A DNA stretch of 64,000 bases from CAWBUW01 sp963792075 (GTDB taxonomy: Bacteria; Chloroflexota; Anaerolineae; Anaerolineales; UBA4823), in the NCBI GenBank assembly GCA_963792075.1, contig CAWBUW010000012.1, forward strand, positions 186,001 through 250,000, read 5' to 3'. This document shows positions 1 through 7,529 of this stretch, piece after piece. Position 1 is the first letter of the stretch. Each line of letters begins with the position of its first letter. Both the position numbers and the translations under genes were made by a program. The notes under the pieces are model-generated. The model did no database searches, had not been told where the DNA came from, and saw nothing but the letters and a program-made list of their open reading frames with translations.

Positions 1-966
1 TCACGCCGCCGTTTCTGGAAAAGCGAAGCTGACAGCGATAAGAACGCAGCTTACGCCACGCTCTACCACGTGTTGGTCAAGCTGGCGCGGGTATTGGCGC
101 CCATCACTCCTTTCGTTACGGAGGCGATTTACCAAAACCTGGTACGCTCCAACTTCCCCCAGGCTTTTGAGAGCATCCACCATACCGATTGGCCGTTGGT
201 AGATGCTGCTTCCTCCGATACCAACCTGCTGGAGCAGATGGCGCTGGCGCGGCGCATTGCCAGCCTGGGGCTCAGCGCCCGTGGGAATGCCAACCTGAAA
301 GTACGCCAGCCGCTTGGCCGGGCATTAGTGCACGCCGGGCGGAAAGTCGAATTAGACCCCGAACTGCGCGCCATCGTCGAAGACGAGTTGAACGTCAAAG
401 CGCTTGAGTTCGTCGAGGAGGAAGGCGCGCTGGTCAGTTACAAGATCCTGCCCGATAACAAGCTGCTCGGCCCGAAGCTCGGCGCCCGCTTCCCCAGGCT
501 GCGCGCCGCCCTGGCCGCGGCGGACCCGGCTAAAGTGGCTGCCGCGGTACGCACCGGGCAGAACCTGGCCCTGGACCTGGATGGCGAGCCCTTCGAACTG
601 GCTCCTGCCGAGATCCTGGTCAGCACCACGCCCGCCGCCGGGCTGGCTGTCGCCGCCGACAAGCTCACCACCGTGGGAATTGACACCGCCATCACCCCCG
701 AGCTGCGCCAGGAAGGCCTGGCGCGTGAGATCGTGCGCCGCATCCAGGACATGCGTAAGAAAGCTGGCTTCAACATCGAAGACCGCATCACGACCTACTA
801 CACCGCCTCTGGCGAGATGGGCGAGGTCTTCAGCGTCTGGAACAGCTACCTGAAAGCTGAAACCCTGACCACGCAGCTCATTGCAGGCGCGGCTGCTGAA
901 GGCGCATTCGTCGAAGAACAAAATATCGAGGGCGTGCCGGTAACCTTGGGCGTCAAGCAAAACTGA
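1..966 (+). CDS. ileS: Isoleucyl-tRNA synthetase, C-terminal part (5' end outside window)
   Basis: The frame is open from base 1 and ends at TGA 964-966, giving 321 residues of an enzyme that is normally about 1,050 long. It charges tRNA-Ile in the cytoplasm. The visible part is the end of the catalytic core (RRRFWKS near residue 2), the anticodon-binding helices (LAPITPFVTEAIYQ) and a C-terminal domain with the EGLAREIVRRIQDMRK motif typical of the long, eukaryote-like (type 2) IleRS. No C-terminal CxxC zinc finger of the E. coli type is present. An internal GTG at 70 is not a start, because homology continues upstream. Type 2 enzymes are often mupirocin-tolerant; that is family knowledge, not seen here. 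Confidence 0.95.
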   Translation, partial: SRRRFWKSEADSDKNAAYATLYHVLVKLARVLAPITPFVTEAIYQNLVRSNFPQAFESIHHTDWPLVDAASSDTNLLEQMALARRIASLGLSARGNANLKVRQPLGRALVHAGRKVELDPELRAIVEDELNVKALEFVEEEGALVSYKILPDNKLLGPKLGARFPRLRAALAAADPAKVAAAVRTGQNLALDLDGEPFELAPAEILVSTTPAAGLAVAADKLTTVGIDTAITPELRQEGLAREIVRRIQDMRKKAGFNIEDRITTYYTASGEMGEVFSVWNSYLKAETLTTQLIAGAAAEGAFVEEQNIEGVPVTLGVKQN

Positions 967-1008
967 TGCAACCATTTGGGTTGGATTGCGTAAGCATACA
1001 TAGCAGAT

Positions 1009-1038
1009 AAAAAAACAGGCAGCCATCCGGCTGCCTGT
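1009..1038. terminator. Hairpin after ileS
   Basis: A perfect 10-bp stem (ACAGGCAGCC 1015-1024, loop ATCC, GGCTGCCTGT 1029-1038) is preceded by an A-tract at 1009-1014. Read on the minus strand it is a canonical hairpin plus U-tract. On the plus strand it lacks a following U-tract, so it may only stabilise the ileS 3' end or block antisense transcription. Confidence 0.5.
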
Positions 1039-1057
1039 GTAATCCAAGGAGATTGCT

Positions 1058-1318
1058 ATGTCCAACCAAACCCCGAACCCACCTTTTCGTGAACTGCGCC
1101 GCAGCACGCGCAACCGCATGGTTGCCGGTGTATGCGGCGGCCTGGGCGAATTTTTCGGCATCGACCCCACCGTTGTCCGCTTGCTTTTCGTCTTCAGTAT
1201 CATTTTCGGCTGGGGCATAATGGTCCTGGTCTACTTCGTGCTCTTCCTGGTAGTGCCCGAAGATGTCCAACCAGTGCTGTCTGCCCCACCCGCGCCCCCT
1301 GAGCCGCCCAGCGAATAA
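1058..1318 (+). CDS. PspC-domain membrane protein
   Basis: An 86-residue protein with a good ribosome site (AAGGAG before ATG 1058). It has the PspC signature: a basic stretch, VAGVCGGLGEFFGIDPTVVR, then one hydrophobic helix (about residues 46-68) ending in VVPED. The PspC family consists of small inner-membrane proteins linked to phage-shock and envelope-stress signalling; many bacteria carry such stand-alone copies, and their exact role is unclear. The tail is Pro-rich and short. It lies alone between ileS and a convergent metal ATPase, so there is no operon partner to refine the role. Confidence 0.85.
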   Translation: MSNQTPNPPFRELRRSTRNRMVAGVCGGLGEFFGIDPTVVRLLFVFSIIFGWGIMVLVYFVLFLVVPEDVQPVLSAPPAPPEPPSE

Positions 1319-1328
1319 ACTAACTATG

Positions 1329-1367
1329 CAGCGAGATGCTCCAGCTTGAAGCTGGAGCATCTCGCTG
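1329..1367. repeat. Intergenic palindrome, 19-bp arms
   Basis: Perfect arms 1329-1347 and 1349-1367 around a single G. It sits between the convergent PspC and metal-ATPase genes, so a bidirectional terminator or mRNA-end structure is likely. It belongs to the general set of long intergenic palindromes seen all over this window. Confidence 0.7.
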
Positions 1368-1378
1368 TTAAGAAGAGG

Positions 1379-3673
1379 CTAGGGGTGTTGGGCGGGTCGC
1401 AGCATGCGCAAGCCGTTCATCGTCACCAACAGCGAAGCGCCCATATCCGCAAAAACCGCCATCCACAACGTAGTCCAACCCGGCAGACTGAGCGCCAGGA
1501 AAACCACCTTCACTGCCAGGCTAAATATTATATTCTGCATAATAATCCCCCGCGCTCGTCGGCTGGTCTGCACCGCATCGGGTAAATGCCCCAGGTTATC
1601 CTGCATGAGCACCACATCGGCAGTTTCCATGGCTTGCGCCGTACCTGCACCGCCCATCGCCACACCCACCGAGGCCGCTGCCAGCGCCGGTGCATCGTTG
1701 ACACCGTCGCCCACCATCGCCGTTGGACCGTACTGTGCCTGCAGGCGACGCACCGTTTCCAGCTTATCATCCGGCAGCAGCCCAGCGCGCACATCATCAA
1801 TGCCCCCCACACTGGCGGCAATCTTCTGCGCCACCCCGGGTGCATCGCCGGTCAGCATGACCAGTCTGCACCCCGGATCCATTTCCTTCAAGGCCCGCAG
1901 CGCCGCCTGGCTGGAAGGGCGCAGGCTGTCCGCCACACCGACGAAGCCCAGCACTTTTTCATCCTGGCTCACCAACATCACGGTTTGCCCTTGCGCCTCG
2001 GCCGCTTCGATCCGCACATGCAAATCCTCATGCTCTTCGAATTCCGCATGGCTGAGCGCATGGCTGCCAACCGTCAGGAGGCTGCCGTTGACCAGTCCGT
2101 GCACGCCGCGTCCGGTTAAAGCGGTCACTTCGCTGGCCGCCGGGTAAACGTGCTCCAATTGACGCTGCTGCGTTTCAGTCACGATCGCCTGCGCCAATGG
2201 GTGCTGGCTGCGCCGTTCCACAGCCGAGGCCAGCGCCAGCATATCGTCGCAGGCCTCGCAGCGTGCTGTGCCTGGAGGGCAGTCCAGCGTGAGGGTCTGC
2301 ATCACCACCGGCGTCCCGTTCGTCAAAGTACCCGTTTTGTCAAAAGCAAAGACGCGCACGCGCGCCAGCACATCCAGAAAAACCCCGCCCTTCACCAGCA
2401 CACCCCGCCGGGCCAGCGCCGTCAGCGCCGACACGACCGTCACCGGCGTGCTGATCACCAGCGCACAGGGACAGGCAACGATGAGCAGCGCCAGGGCACG
2501 GTACAACCAGCCGCGCGTCCCGTCTGCCAGGTCCAGGAAAGGCGCGCCAAACAACAGCGGTGGCAAGACTGCCAGCAGCAGCGCGGTCAACACCACCGCG
2601 GGTGTATACCAGGCTGCAAACCGGTCAATAAACCGCTCGGCTGGTGTTCGCCGCGACTGCGCTTCTTCCACCAGGCGCACAATCCGGCTGATGGTCGAAT
2701 CCTGCGCCAGGTGCGTTACGCGGATTTCCAGCGCGGCTTCACCGTTCAGCGTGCCGGCGAAAACCTCTTCGCCAGGTGAGCGCAGCACGGGCAGGCTCTC
2801 CCCAGTCACCGGCGCCTGGTTGATCGAGGACGCACCGCTGTGGATCACTCCATCCACCGGGATGCGCTCGCCCGGGCGTACCAGCACCAGCTCACCGATC
2901 TGCACCTGCTCCACCGGCACGGTCGTTTCGTGTACGCCGCAAAACGGGCAGGGACCGCCCGTGTAATCATCCTGACCCAGGTGCTCCGCGCAGTCCATAC
3001 ACGGGCGCTGTACGTGCGCCTGTTCCGGCTTGAGCGCCAACAAACTGCGCAGCGAAGCGCGCGCCCGGTCCGCCGTATAACCTTCCAACGCTTCGCCAAT
3101 GGCGAAGAGCATGATCACGGTAGCAGCCTCACCTGTCTCGCCGATCAAAAGTGCACCCACAGCCGCGATGGTCATTAGGAAATCAATCGTGATCTGCCGT
3201 CCTACCCACAGCGCCCGCGCACCGCGCAGCGCGATCGGAGTGCCTGCCAGCAGTGCCGCAGCCACTTCCAGGAAGAACTGTAAAGGCTTTGTCAGCGGCC
3301 AACCTGGCAGCAGCACGTGGATTCCGAGTGCAGCCACCAGCAGCAGCGCTGCGCCAATAGCCAGCGCGGTATTGCGACTGTTCAGTAAATAGCGAAAAAA
3401 GCCCAGCGGGCCATCCCCCACGACCCGCTCCACGGGGCGGGCAGCCTGGGAACTGCTGCCGGGTTCAACTACGTGATATCCCAGCGCCTCGACACGACTG
3501 ATTACCGCCTGCGGATCAAAATGACCTGTCGCGTTCAGCGCCGCGGTGGAAAAATTGACCTCCACCTGCTCCAAGCCTGGAATCTGTGCCAGGCTGCGCT
3601 CCAATGTCAGCGCGCAGTTCGCACAGTCCATCCCCTCTACTTGATATTTTACCTGTTCGACCTGTGTAGCCAT
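1379..3673 (-). CDS. P1B-type heavy-metal ATPase (Zn/Cd/Pb class)
   Basis: A 764-residue ATP-driven exporter of soft divalent metals in the cell membrane. In order: an N-terminal HMA metal domain with GMDCANC (14-20), transmembrane pairs, actuator domain, the metal-channel CPC motif (401-403), phosphorylation motif DKTGT (Asp445) and the hinge GDGVNDAPA. The CPC motif plus single HMA suggests a ZntA/CadA-like pump. Oddity: a 30-residue insertion at about 221-250 just before the actuator domain holds two CxxC pairs (C225/C228, C242/C245), like a small zinc ribbon. I chose ATG 3673, preceded by GAGG and starting right before the HMA domain; it lies 19 bases after an exonuclease gene, so the two are probably co-transcribed. 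Confidence 0.93.
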   Translation of the reverse strand: MATQVEQVKYQVEGMDCANCALTLERSLAQIPGLEQVEVNFSTAALNATGHFDPQAVISRVEALGYHVVEPGSSSQAARPVERVVGDGPLGFFRYLLNSRNTALAIGAALLLVAALGIHVLLPGWPLTKPLQFFLEVAAALLAGTPIALRGARALWVGRQITIDFLMTIAAVGALLIGETGEAATVIMLFAIGEALEGYTADRARASLRSLLALKPEQAHVQRPCMDCAEHLGQDDYTGGPCPFCGVHETTVPVEQVQIGELVLVRPGERIPVDGVIHSGASSINQAPVTGESLPVLRSPGEEVFAGTLNGEAALEIRVTHLAQDSTISRIVRLVEEAQSRRTPAERFIDRFAAWYTPAVVLTALLLAVLPPLLFGAPFLDLADGTRGWLYRALALLIVACPCALVISTPVTVVSALTALARRGVLVKGGVFLDVLARVRVFAFDKTGTLTNGTPVVMQTLTLDCPPGTARCEACDDMLALASAVERRSQHPLAQAIVTETQQRQLEHVYPAASEVTALTGRGVHGLVNGSLLTVGSHALSHAEFEEHEDLHVRIEAAEAQGQTVMLVSQDEKVLGFVGVADSLRPSSQAALRALKEMDPGCRLVMLTGDAPGVAQKIAASVGGIDDVRAGLLPDDKLETVRRLQAQYGPTAMVGDGVNDAPALAAASVGVAMGGAGTAQAMETADVVLMQDNLGHLPDAVQTSRRARGIIMQNIIFSLAVKVVFLALSLPGWTTLWMAVFADMGASLLVTMNGLRMLRPAQHP

Positions 3674-3692
3674 GATCCTCGTTACGATTCGG

Positions 3693-4265
3693 TTAGCCGC
3701 GCCAGCTTGCCATGTATTCGAGCAGCGCTTTCGCCAGGCGAGCATCATCATGGGCGCGGTGTGAGTTGGGCAGTGCGATCCCAGACTGCTGCCCCGCCAT
3801 CTCTAAAGATACGTTGCGGTAAGCGCTGCGCTTGACATCCCATTCTCCATTAAACCGGGCATACAACTTCATGATGCAAAAAAAGGCGCTATCTTCCATT
3901 TGCCAGCGCAGCCAGGAACGGGTATGCGACTGTTTCATCAGCCGCATGTCAAACTCGGCATTGTATACACCAATCAGTCGCCCGGCCAACACCGCATCTA
4001 CCTGGGGCCAGATATCTACCCAACCGGGTGCAGTCTGCAACATGTCCGGGGTGATCTTATGCACGCGCATCGCATCCGGTTCGATCGCGCCGCGCGGCTT
4101 GACCAGCAACTCGAACAACAAGCCGCCAGCCTCATCCACAATACCGATCTCCACAATTTCCGCATTGGGCCCAAGTCCTGTAGTTTCAGTATCGAGGTAC
4201 ACCGGCTTGCGTTGGAGAAGCTGTTGAGCTTGGGAAACAGCTTCTTTTCGAGCGACAAAATTCAT
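3693..4265 (-). CDS. DEDD-type 3'-5' exonuclease (PolC-epsilon/RNase T-like)
   Basis: A 190-residue soluble nuclease. Exo I motif YLDTETTGLG (Asp and Glu ligands), Exo II around GVYNAEFDMRLM, and Exo III HRAHDDARLAK (DEDDh type) are all present, so it should be an active metal-dependent exonuclease on DNA or RNA ends. The start is ATG 4265 (AGGTGG site upstream); longer frames run into a palindrome. It is upstream of and likely co-transcribed with the metal ATPase, though no functional link between them is apparent. It could act in repair, proofreading or RNA trimming; the sequence alone does not decide. Confidence 0.88.
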   Translation of the reverse strand: MNFVARKEAVSQAQQLLQRKPVYLDTETTGLGPNAEIVEIGIVDEAGGLLFELLVKPRGAIEPDAMRVHKITPDMLQTAPGWVDIWPQVDAVLAGRLIGVYNAEFDMRLMKQSHTRSWLRWQMEDSAFFCIMKLYARFNGEWDVKRSAYRNVSLEMAGQQSGIALPNSHRAHDDARLAKALLEYMASWRG

Positions 4266-4286
4266 GCCACCTATTATAACCTGTTG

Positions 4287-4330
4287 TTTGTTGGTGTGTG
4301 TGCGGCGTACGCCGCACACACACCAACAAA
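4287..4330. repeat. 44-bp perfect palindrome
   Basis: Bases 4287-4308 are the exact reverse complement of 4309-4330, centred on GCGGCGTACGCCGC. It lies between the divergent exonuclease and peroxiredoxin genes, so it is not a simple 3'-end terminator. It may be a promoter-region cruciform or a repeat insertion. Confidence 0.8.
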
Positions 4331-4434
4331 TTCAACAACTTTGAGTGCTCCCTGAGAGAGGAAAATTGGTGATATACTAATTTCCAACGAGAGGGGGGTT
4401 CTCCCTCATCGAATTTAGATTGGAGGATAGCCAC

Positions 4435-5202
4435 GTGATACCCCGAATTGGCGACCTGGCTCCAGATTTTACGCTGCCCGGTCATATCGAAGACAAACAA
4501 ATCACCCTCGGTCACTTGCGCGGCAAGAACGTGGTCCTGGTCTTTTACCCTGCCGCGTTCACACCCGTCTGAACGGCGCAGATCCCGTCTTACGAGGCCG
4601 CCAAGGCCCAGTTTGCGGGATTAAATGCCCAGGTCCTGGGCATCTCCACCGACCCTATTCCATCGATCAAAGCCTGGGCTGAAAGCCTGGGCGGGATCAC
4701 TTATCCCCTGTTGAGCGATTTCTGGCCACACGGCATGGTCGCGCAGAAATATGGCGTGCTGCGACCTGAGGGAAAAACTGAGCGCGCCATTTTCATCGTG
4801 GATAAGTTCGGCTTCATCCGCTTTTCGGTTGTGTATGATATTGACAAACAGCCAGAGAACGAAGAGATCTTCGCGGTGCTGCGCCGCCTGGAGCCGCAGT
4901 TGTCCGCCCGCCCTATCCCTGGCTACGATCAACCCGCCGCGCCGCTGCCCCAAGGTGGCATCGTCATGTACTGCACCAGTTGGTGCCCGGAATGCCGCCG
5001 CGCCCGATCCTGGTTTAAAGCACACGACTTGGAATTCACCGAAGTCGATATTGACAGCAATCCCTCCGGCGCCATCCAGGTCAAGAAATGGGCCAACGGC
5101 ACCCGCACCACGCCGGTATTCGATATTGATGGCACGATCGTGATCCGCTTTGATGAAGCCAAGCTAACTGACTTGCTCAAAGATAAAATCAAGACCCCCT
5201 GA
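4435..5202 (+). CDS. Peroxiredoxin-glutaredoxin fusion, predicted selenoprotein (Sec at TGA 4570-4572)
   Basis: The frame runs from GTG 4435 (GGAGG eight bases upstream) to TGA 5202 with one internal TGA at codon 46. Residues 1-150 are an AhpC/Prx-type peroxiredoxin that removes hydroperoxides. The TGA falls exactly on the peroxidatic residue: FYPAAFTPV-[TGA]-TAQIPSYE, where relatives read FTPVCT. The remainder (ISTDPIPSIKAWA, VDKFGFIRF) is intact peroxiredoxin. A C-terminal glutaredoxin/mycoredoxin-like domain (from about 170) has C180 and a C184-P-E-C187 redox centre, which could recycle the oxidised selenium. Selenocysteine insertion is the best reading; a nonsense mutation is the alternative. 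Sel genes are not in this window. It opens an oxidative-stress block with MarR, YceI and OsmC. Confidence 0.82.
4573..4602 (+). promoter_or_regulatory. Candidate bacterial SECIS hairpin
   Basis: Directly after the internal TGA, the coding RNA can fold: lower stem GGCG 4575-4578 with CGCC 4599-4602, an internal loop, then CCCG 4584-4587 with CGAGG 4593-4597 (A4595 bulged) and apical loop UCUUA next to a G. Position (about 15 bases from UGA to the loop) and a GU near the apex fit bacterial SECIS elements. This is hand-folded and not energetically tested. Confidence 0.5.
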
Positions 5203-5259
5203 GGAAAAAGGAAACGGAATAGGGGTTGCCTAAAAAGAAGAAGCAGTTTGGATTTCCTC

Positions 5260-5308
5260 TTGACAAACCCAGTAAACCGCGATATTATTTCAATATCAAA
5301 TGATTTAA
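5260..5308 (+). promoter_or_regulatory. marR promoter with overlapping operator
   Basis: TTGACA 5260-5265, 17 bases, TATTAT 5283-5288: a near-consensus sigma-70 promoter. The element ATATCAAATGATTTAA (5293-5308) follows the -10 box and recurs, inverted and with 15 of 16 matches, at 5820-5835 before yceI. This is consistent with autorepression by the MarR protein. Confidence 0.7.
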
Positions 5309-5320
5309 GATGGAAGTAAT

Positions 5321-5794
5321 ATGACACCGACCCATTATCAAGGCACCCCCGAACAAGAGCTTGCGCTGAATACTCTCATCAAGCTTACCCGCGCCACTGA
5401 GTCGCTCACGTCCCGCCTGGGACGCGGTGGTTCTCTGCAGGGCTTGACCATCAGCCAGTTCGGTGTGCTGGAATCTCTGCATCACCTGGGTCCAATGTGC
5501 CAGAGTGAGTTGGGCGGGAAGCTCTTGCGCTCCGGCGGCAACATCACACTGGTCATCGATAATCTGGAAAAGCAAGGCCTGGTGCAGCGGGAGCGTGACC
5601 AGCAGGACCGGCGTATGATGATCGTCTCGCTCACTCCCGCAGGGAAAGCGCTGATCAAGCAGATCTTTCCGGAACACCTGAAAGCCATCGTATCAGAAAT
5701 GAGCGTCCTGTCTCCCCAAGAGCAAGACAACCTCGGCCAACTCTGCCGGAAGTTAGGGAAAAAGGAAAGCCAAGCGTGGACATTGAAAAGATAA
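5321..5794 (+). CDS. MarR-family transcriptional regulator
   Basis: A 157-residue winged-helix repressor. The MarR fold is visible: helix ISQFGVLESLHHLGPMCQSELG, recognition helix region SGGNITLVIDNLEKQGLVQRE, and the wing motif DQQDRRMMIVSLTPAGKAL. Such proteins repress small stress operons and release DNA on oxidation or ligand binding. There is no Cys near the N-terminus as in OhrR, so the signal is unknown. It lies between the selenoperoxiredoxin and the yceI-osmC genes, with matching operator sequences before itself and before yceI, so it most likely controls both. The ATG at 5321 has only a weak GGAAG ribosome site. Confidence 0.92.
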   Translation: MTPTHYQGTPEQELALNTLIKLTRATESLTSRLGRGGSLQGLTISQFGVLESLHHLGPMCQSELGGKLLRSGGNITLVIDNLEKQGLVQRERDQQDRRMMIVSLTPAGKALIKQIFPEHLKAIVSEMSVLSPQEQDNLGQLCRKLGKKESQAWTLKR

Positions 5795-5819
5795 TCGGTG
5801 CGTGTTCGTATTTTTTTAA

Positions 5820-5854
5820 TTAAATGATTTGATATCAAACGATATAAGTATAAA
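5820..5854 (+). promoter_or_regulatory. Operator/promoter before yceI
   Basis: A perfect 12-bp palindrome TTTGATATCAAA (5828-5839) is part of the 16-base element TTAAATGATTTGATAT (5820-5835) shared with the marR promoter. AT-rich -10 candidates TATAAG (5843) and TATAAA (5849) follow. Confidence 0.6.
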
Positions 5855-5890
5855 CCATAAAACTTCTAATCAAAACAAGGAGAAATTACT

Positions 5891-6436
5891 ATGTCCTGGA
5901 CAATTGACAGCAGCCATTCACAAATCACTTTTTCGGTGCGCCACATGATGATTTCCAACGTACACGGCCGTTTTGAGGAATTCGCTGGGACCGTTGACTT
6001 CAACGAACAAGACCCAACCCAGTCCTCCGTTTCTGTTGAAATTGACGCCGCCACCATCAATACCCGCGAGCCTAAGCGTGACACCCACCTGGCTTCGCCC
6101 GACTTCCTCAACGCCGCCGAATTTCCCAAGCTGACCTACAAGAGCACCCGCGTGGAAAAGCTCGATGACTCTCATGGTCGCATCTATGGCGACTTGACCA
6201 TCCACGGCATATCTCGCCCGGTAATCCTGGATGTCGAATACTCTGGCACCGCCAAAAGCCCCTGGGGCACGACCAGCGCCGGCTTCAGCGCTTCCACCCG
6301 TATCAATCGCAAAGACTGGGATTTGAACTGGAACGTTGCCCTGGAAACCGGCGGCTGGTTGGTTGGCGAAACCATCAACGTTGATATCGAACTGGAAATC
6401 GTCAAGCAGGCTGAAGCCGTTGCCAAGCCCGCTTAA
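5891..6436 (+). CDS. YceI family protein
   Basis: A 181-residue lipocalin-like barrel. It starts with the family's WTIDSSHSQITFSVRHMMISNVHGRF and contains the DTHLASPDFLNA and DLTIHGISRPV motifs. YceI proteins bind polyisoprenoids or fatty amides and are induced by acid, base or peroxide stress. Unlike E. coli YceI there is no signal peptide, so this copy should be cytoplasmic, as in many stand-alone relatives. ATG 5891 follows AAGGAG. It is probably the first gene of a two-gene operon with osmC, and sits behind the putative MarR operator. Confidence 0.93.
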   Translation: MSWTIDSSHSQITFSVRHMMISNVHGRFEEFAGTVDFNEQDPTQSSVSVEIDAATINTREPKRDTHLASPDFLNAAEFPKLTYKSTRVEKLDDSHGRIYGDLTIHGISRPVILDVEYSGTAKSPWGTTSAGFSASTRINRKDWDLNWNVALETGGWLVGETINVDIELEIVKQAEAVAKPA

Positions 6437-6474
6437 GGTACATCCGTTCTACCTCTTCCAAAGGAGACACCCCT

Positions 6475-6894
6475 ATGACCATTCGTAACGCTGAAGCAGT
6501 CTGGACCGGCACCCTCAAGGAAGGCAGTGGTTCGCTCTCCCTGGGCAGCGGCGTTTACCAGGGTCCATATACCTGGGCTTCCCGCTTCGAAACCGCCCCG
6601 GGCACCAACCCGGAAGAATTGATTGGGGCAGCACATGCAAGCTGCTACGCCATGTTCCTCTCCGCCCTGTTAACCAAGGCAGGCTTTGCCCCCAAGCGCA
6701 TTCAGGCGAACGCCGCAGTCCACCTGGATACTGGCCCCACCATCACACGCATTGAGCTAAACGTTGAAGCTGAGGTCCCCGGCCTGGATGAGGCTGCTTT
6801 CAAAGAACACGCCCAGGCCGCCAAAACAGGCTGCCCGGTCTCCAAAGCGCTTACCGGCGTCGAGATTGTGCTCAACGCCAAACTGGTCGCTTAA
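6475..6894 (+). CDS. osmC: OsmC-type peroxiredoxin
   Basis: A 139-residue OsmC/Ohr-fold thiol peroxidase that reduces organic hydroperoxides in the cytoplasm. Both redox cysteines are present: C57 in GAAHASCYAM and C120 in AAKTGCPVSKAL, with the N-terminal GSGVYQGPYTW typical of the OsmC (not Ohr) branch. AAGGAG precedes ATG 6475, only 38 bases after yceI. Together with the selenoperoxiredoxin it forms a peroxide-detoxifying block, probably under the neighbouring MarR. Confidence 0.94.
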   Translation: MTIRNAEAVWTGTLKEGSGSLSLGSGVYQGPYTWASRFETAPGTNPEELIGAAHASCYAMFLSALLTKAGFAPKRIQANAAVHLDTGPTITRIELNVEAEVPGLDEAAFKEHAQAAKTGCPVSKALTGVEIVLNAKLVA

Positions 6895-6921
6895 TCTTAG
6901 AAGGCTTGGGGCTGTCATAAA

Positions 6922-7320
6922 TTAACTTCTGTTCGCAACCGTCCACAACCCCCCCGCGACCATCGCCACGCCAGCAAACGCCATCATCTGCACCAGTGTG
7001 CCGCCCAACAGCGTCAATACCATTCCATCTACCAGCGGATAGAGCGTCAAGGCTAACCCCAGGCACCACAAACGATCTTCCGGGGACAGCATTGCTAAAA
7101 TTGGGTGCTGTCCCAGGAATGATTCGATTTGATTTCGCCACAGCCAGGGACCTGTGGCTCCCAACCCGGCGTCCAATGATAGGAGGATGCTGAGCCATGG
7201 CAGCCAATCCGGCGGCTCCGCCAGGCGCACGCCGTTGGCCTGCAGTGTCCAGGCCAGCAGCACCGCCAGCGGTGGCACGACCAGGGCGAATGCCCAGATA
7301 ATCACCCGTACAACAGACAT
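6922..7320 (-). CDS. Small membrane protein, unknown function
   Basis: A 132-residue protein with about four hydrophobic segments (roughly 7-28, 40-52, 80-100, 103-125) and a charged middle part (GPWLWRNQIESFLGQHP). I recognise no family. ATG 7320 has no clear ribosome site. It stands alone, converging with osmC, with a repeat element behind its promoter side. Confidence 0.55.
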   Translation of the reverse strand: MSVVRVIIWAFALVVPPLAVLLAWTLQANGVRLAEPPDWLPWLSILLSLDAGLGATGPWLWRNQIESFLGQHPILAMLSPEDRLWCLGLALTLYPLVDGMVLTLLGGTLVQMMAFAGVAMVAGGLWTVANRS

Positions 7321-7343
7321 AGCGGGTATTATAGCAGAGTGCT

Positions 7344-7481
7344 AAGTGGGGTCGGGCTGTCCAAAAAGACGAAAACAAGGAAGAAAATATACGTACCTGT
7401 GGGGGTGGTGCTTCGCACCACCCCCACAGGTACGTATATTTTCTCCTTGTTTTCGTCTTTTTGGACAGCCTCACCCCACTT
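7344..7481. repeat. 138-bp palindromic element, copy A (MITE-like)
   Basis: The two halves are inverted copies. Outer arms begin AAGTGGGGT and GGCTGTCCAAAAAG, and the core runs TACGTACCTGTGGG to a TTC loop and back. A second copy lies at 40632-40760 with the same core and the inner arm GGCTGTCCAAAAAG but different outermost bases. It encodes no protein and resembles a miniature inverted-repeat element; it lies just upstream of pfkA. Confidence 0.8.
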
Positions 7482-7529
7482 CATTATTTAGACATATAAT
7501 TAAGGCCAGGGAAAACAGAGGAGGCCAAT

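Noticed and set aside
352..1218. Long minus-strand frame opposite ileS
   Set aside because: It is the shadow of a conserved gene in GC-rich sequence, with no ribosome site and no recognisable domain.
4570..4572. In-frame TGA read as a simple nonsense mutation of the peroxiredoxin
   Set aside because: It hits precisely the catalytic Cys codon, the rest of a 255-codon frame is intact and a hairpin follows. Not excluded, but less likely than selenocysteine.
5222..5239. Half terminus similar to the MITE-like element (GGGGTTGCCTAAAAAG)
   Set aside because: Too short and with mismatches; no second arm follows. Mentioned only as a hint.
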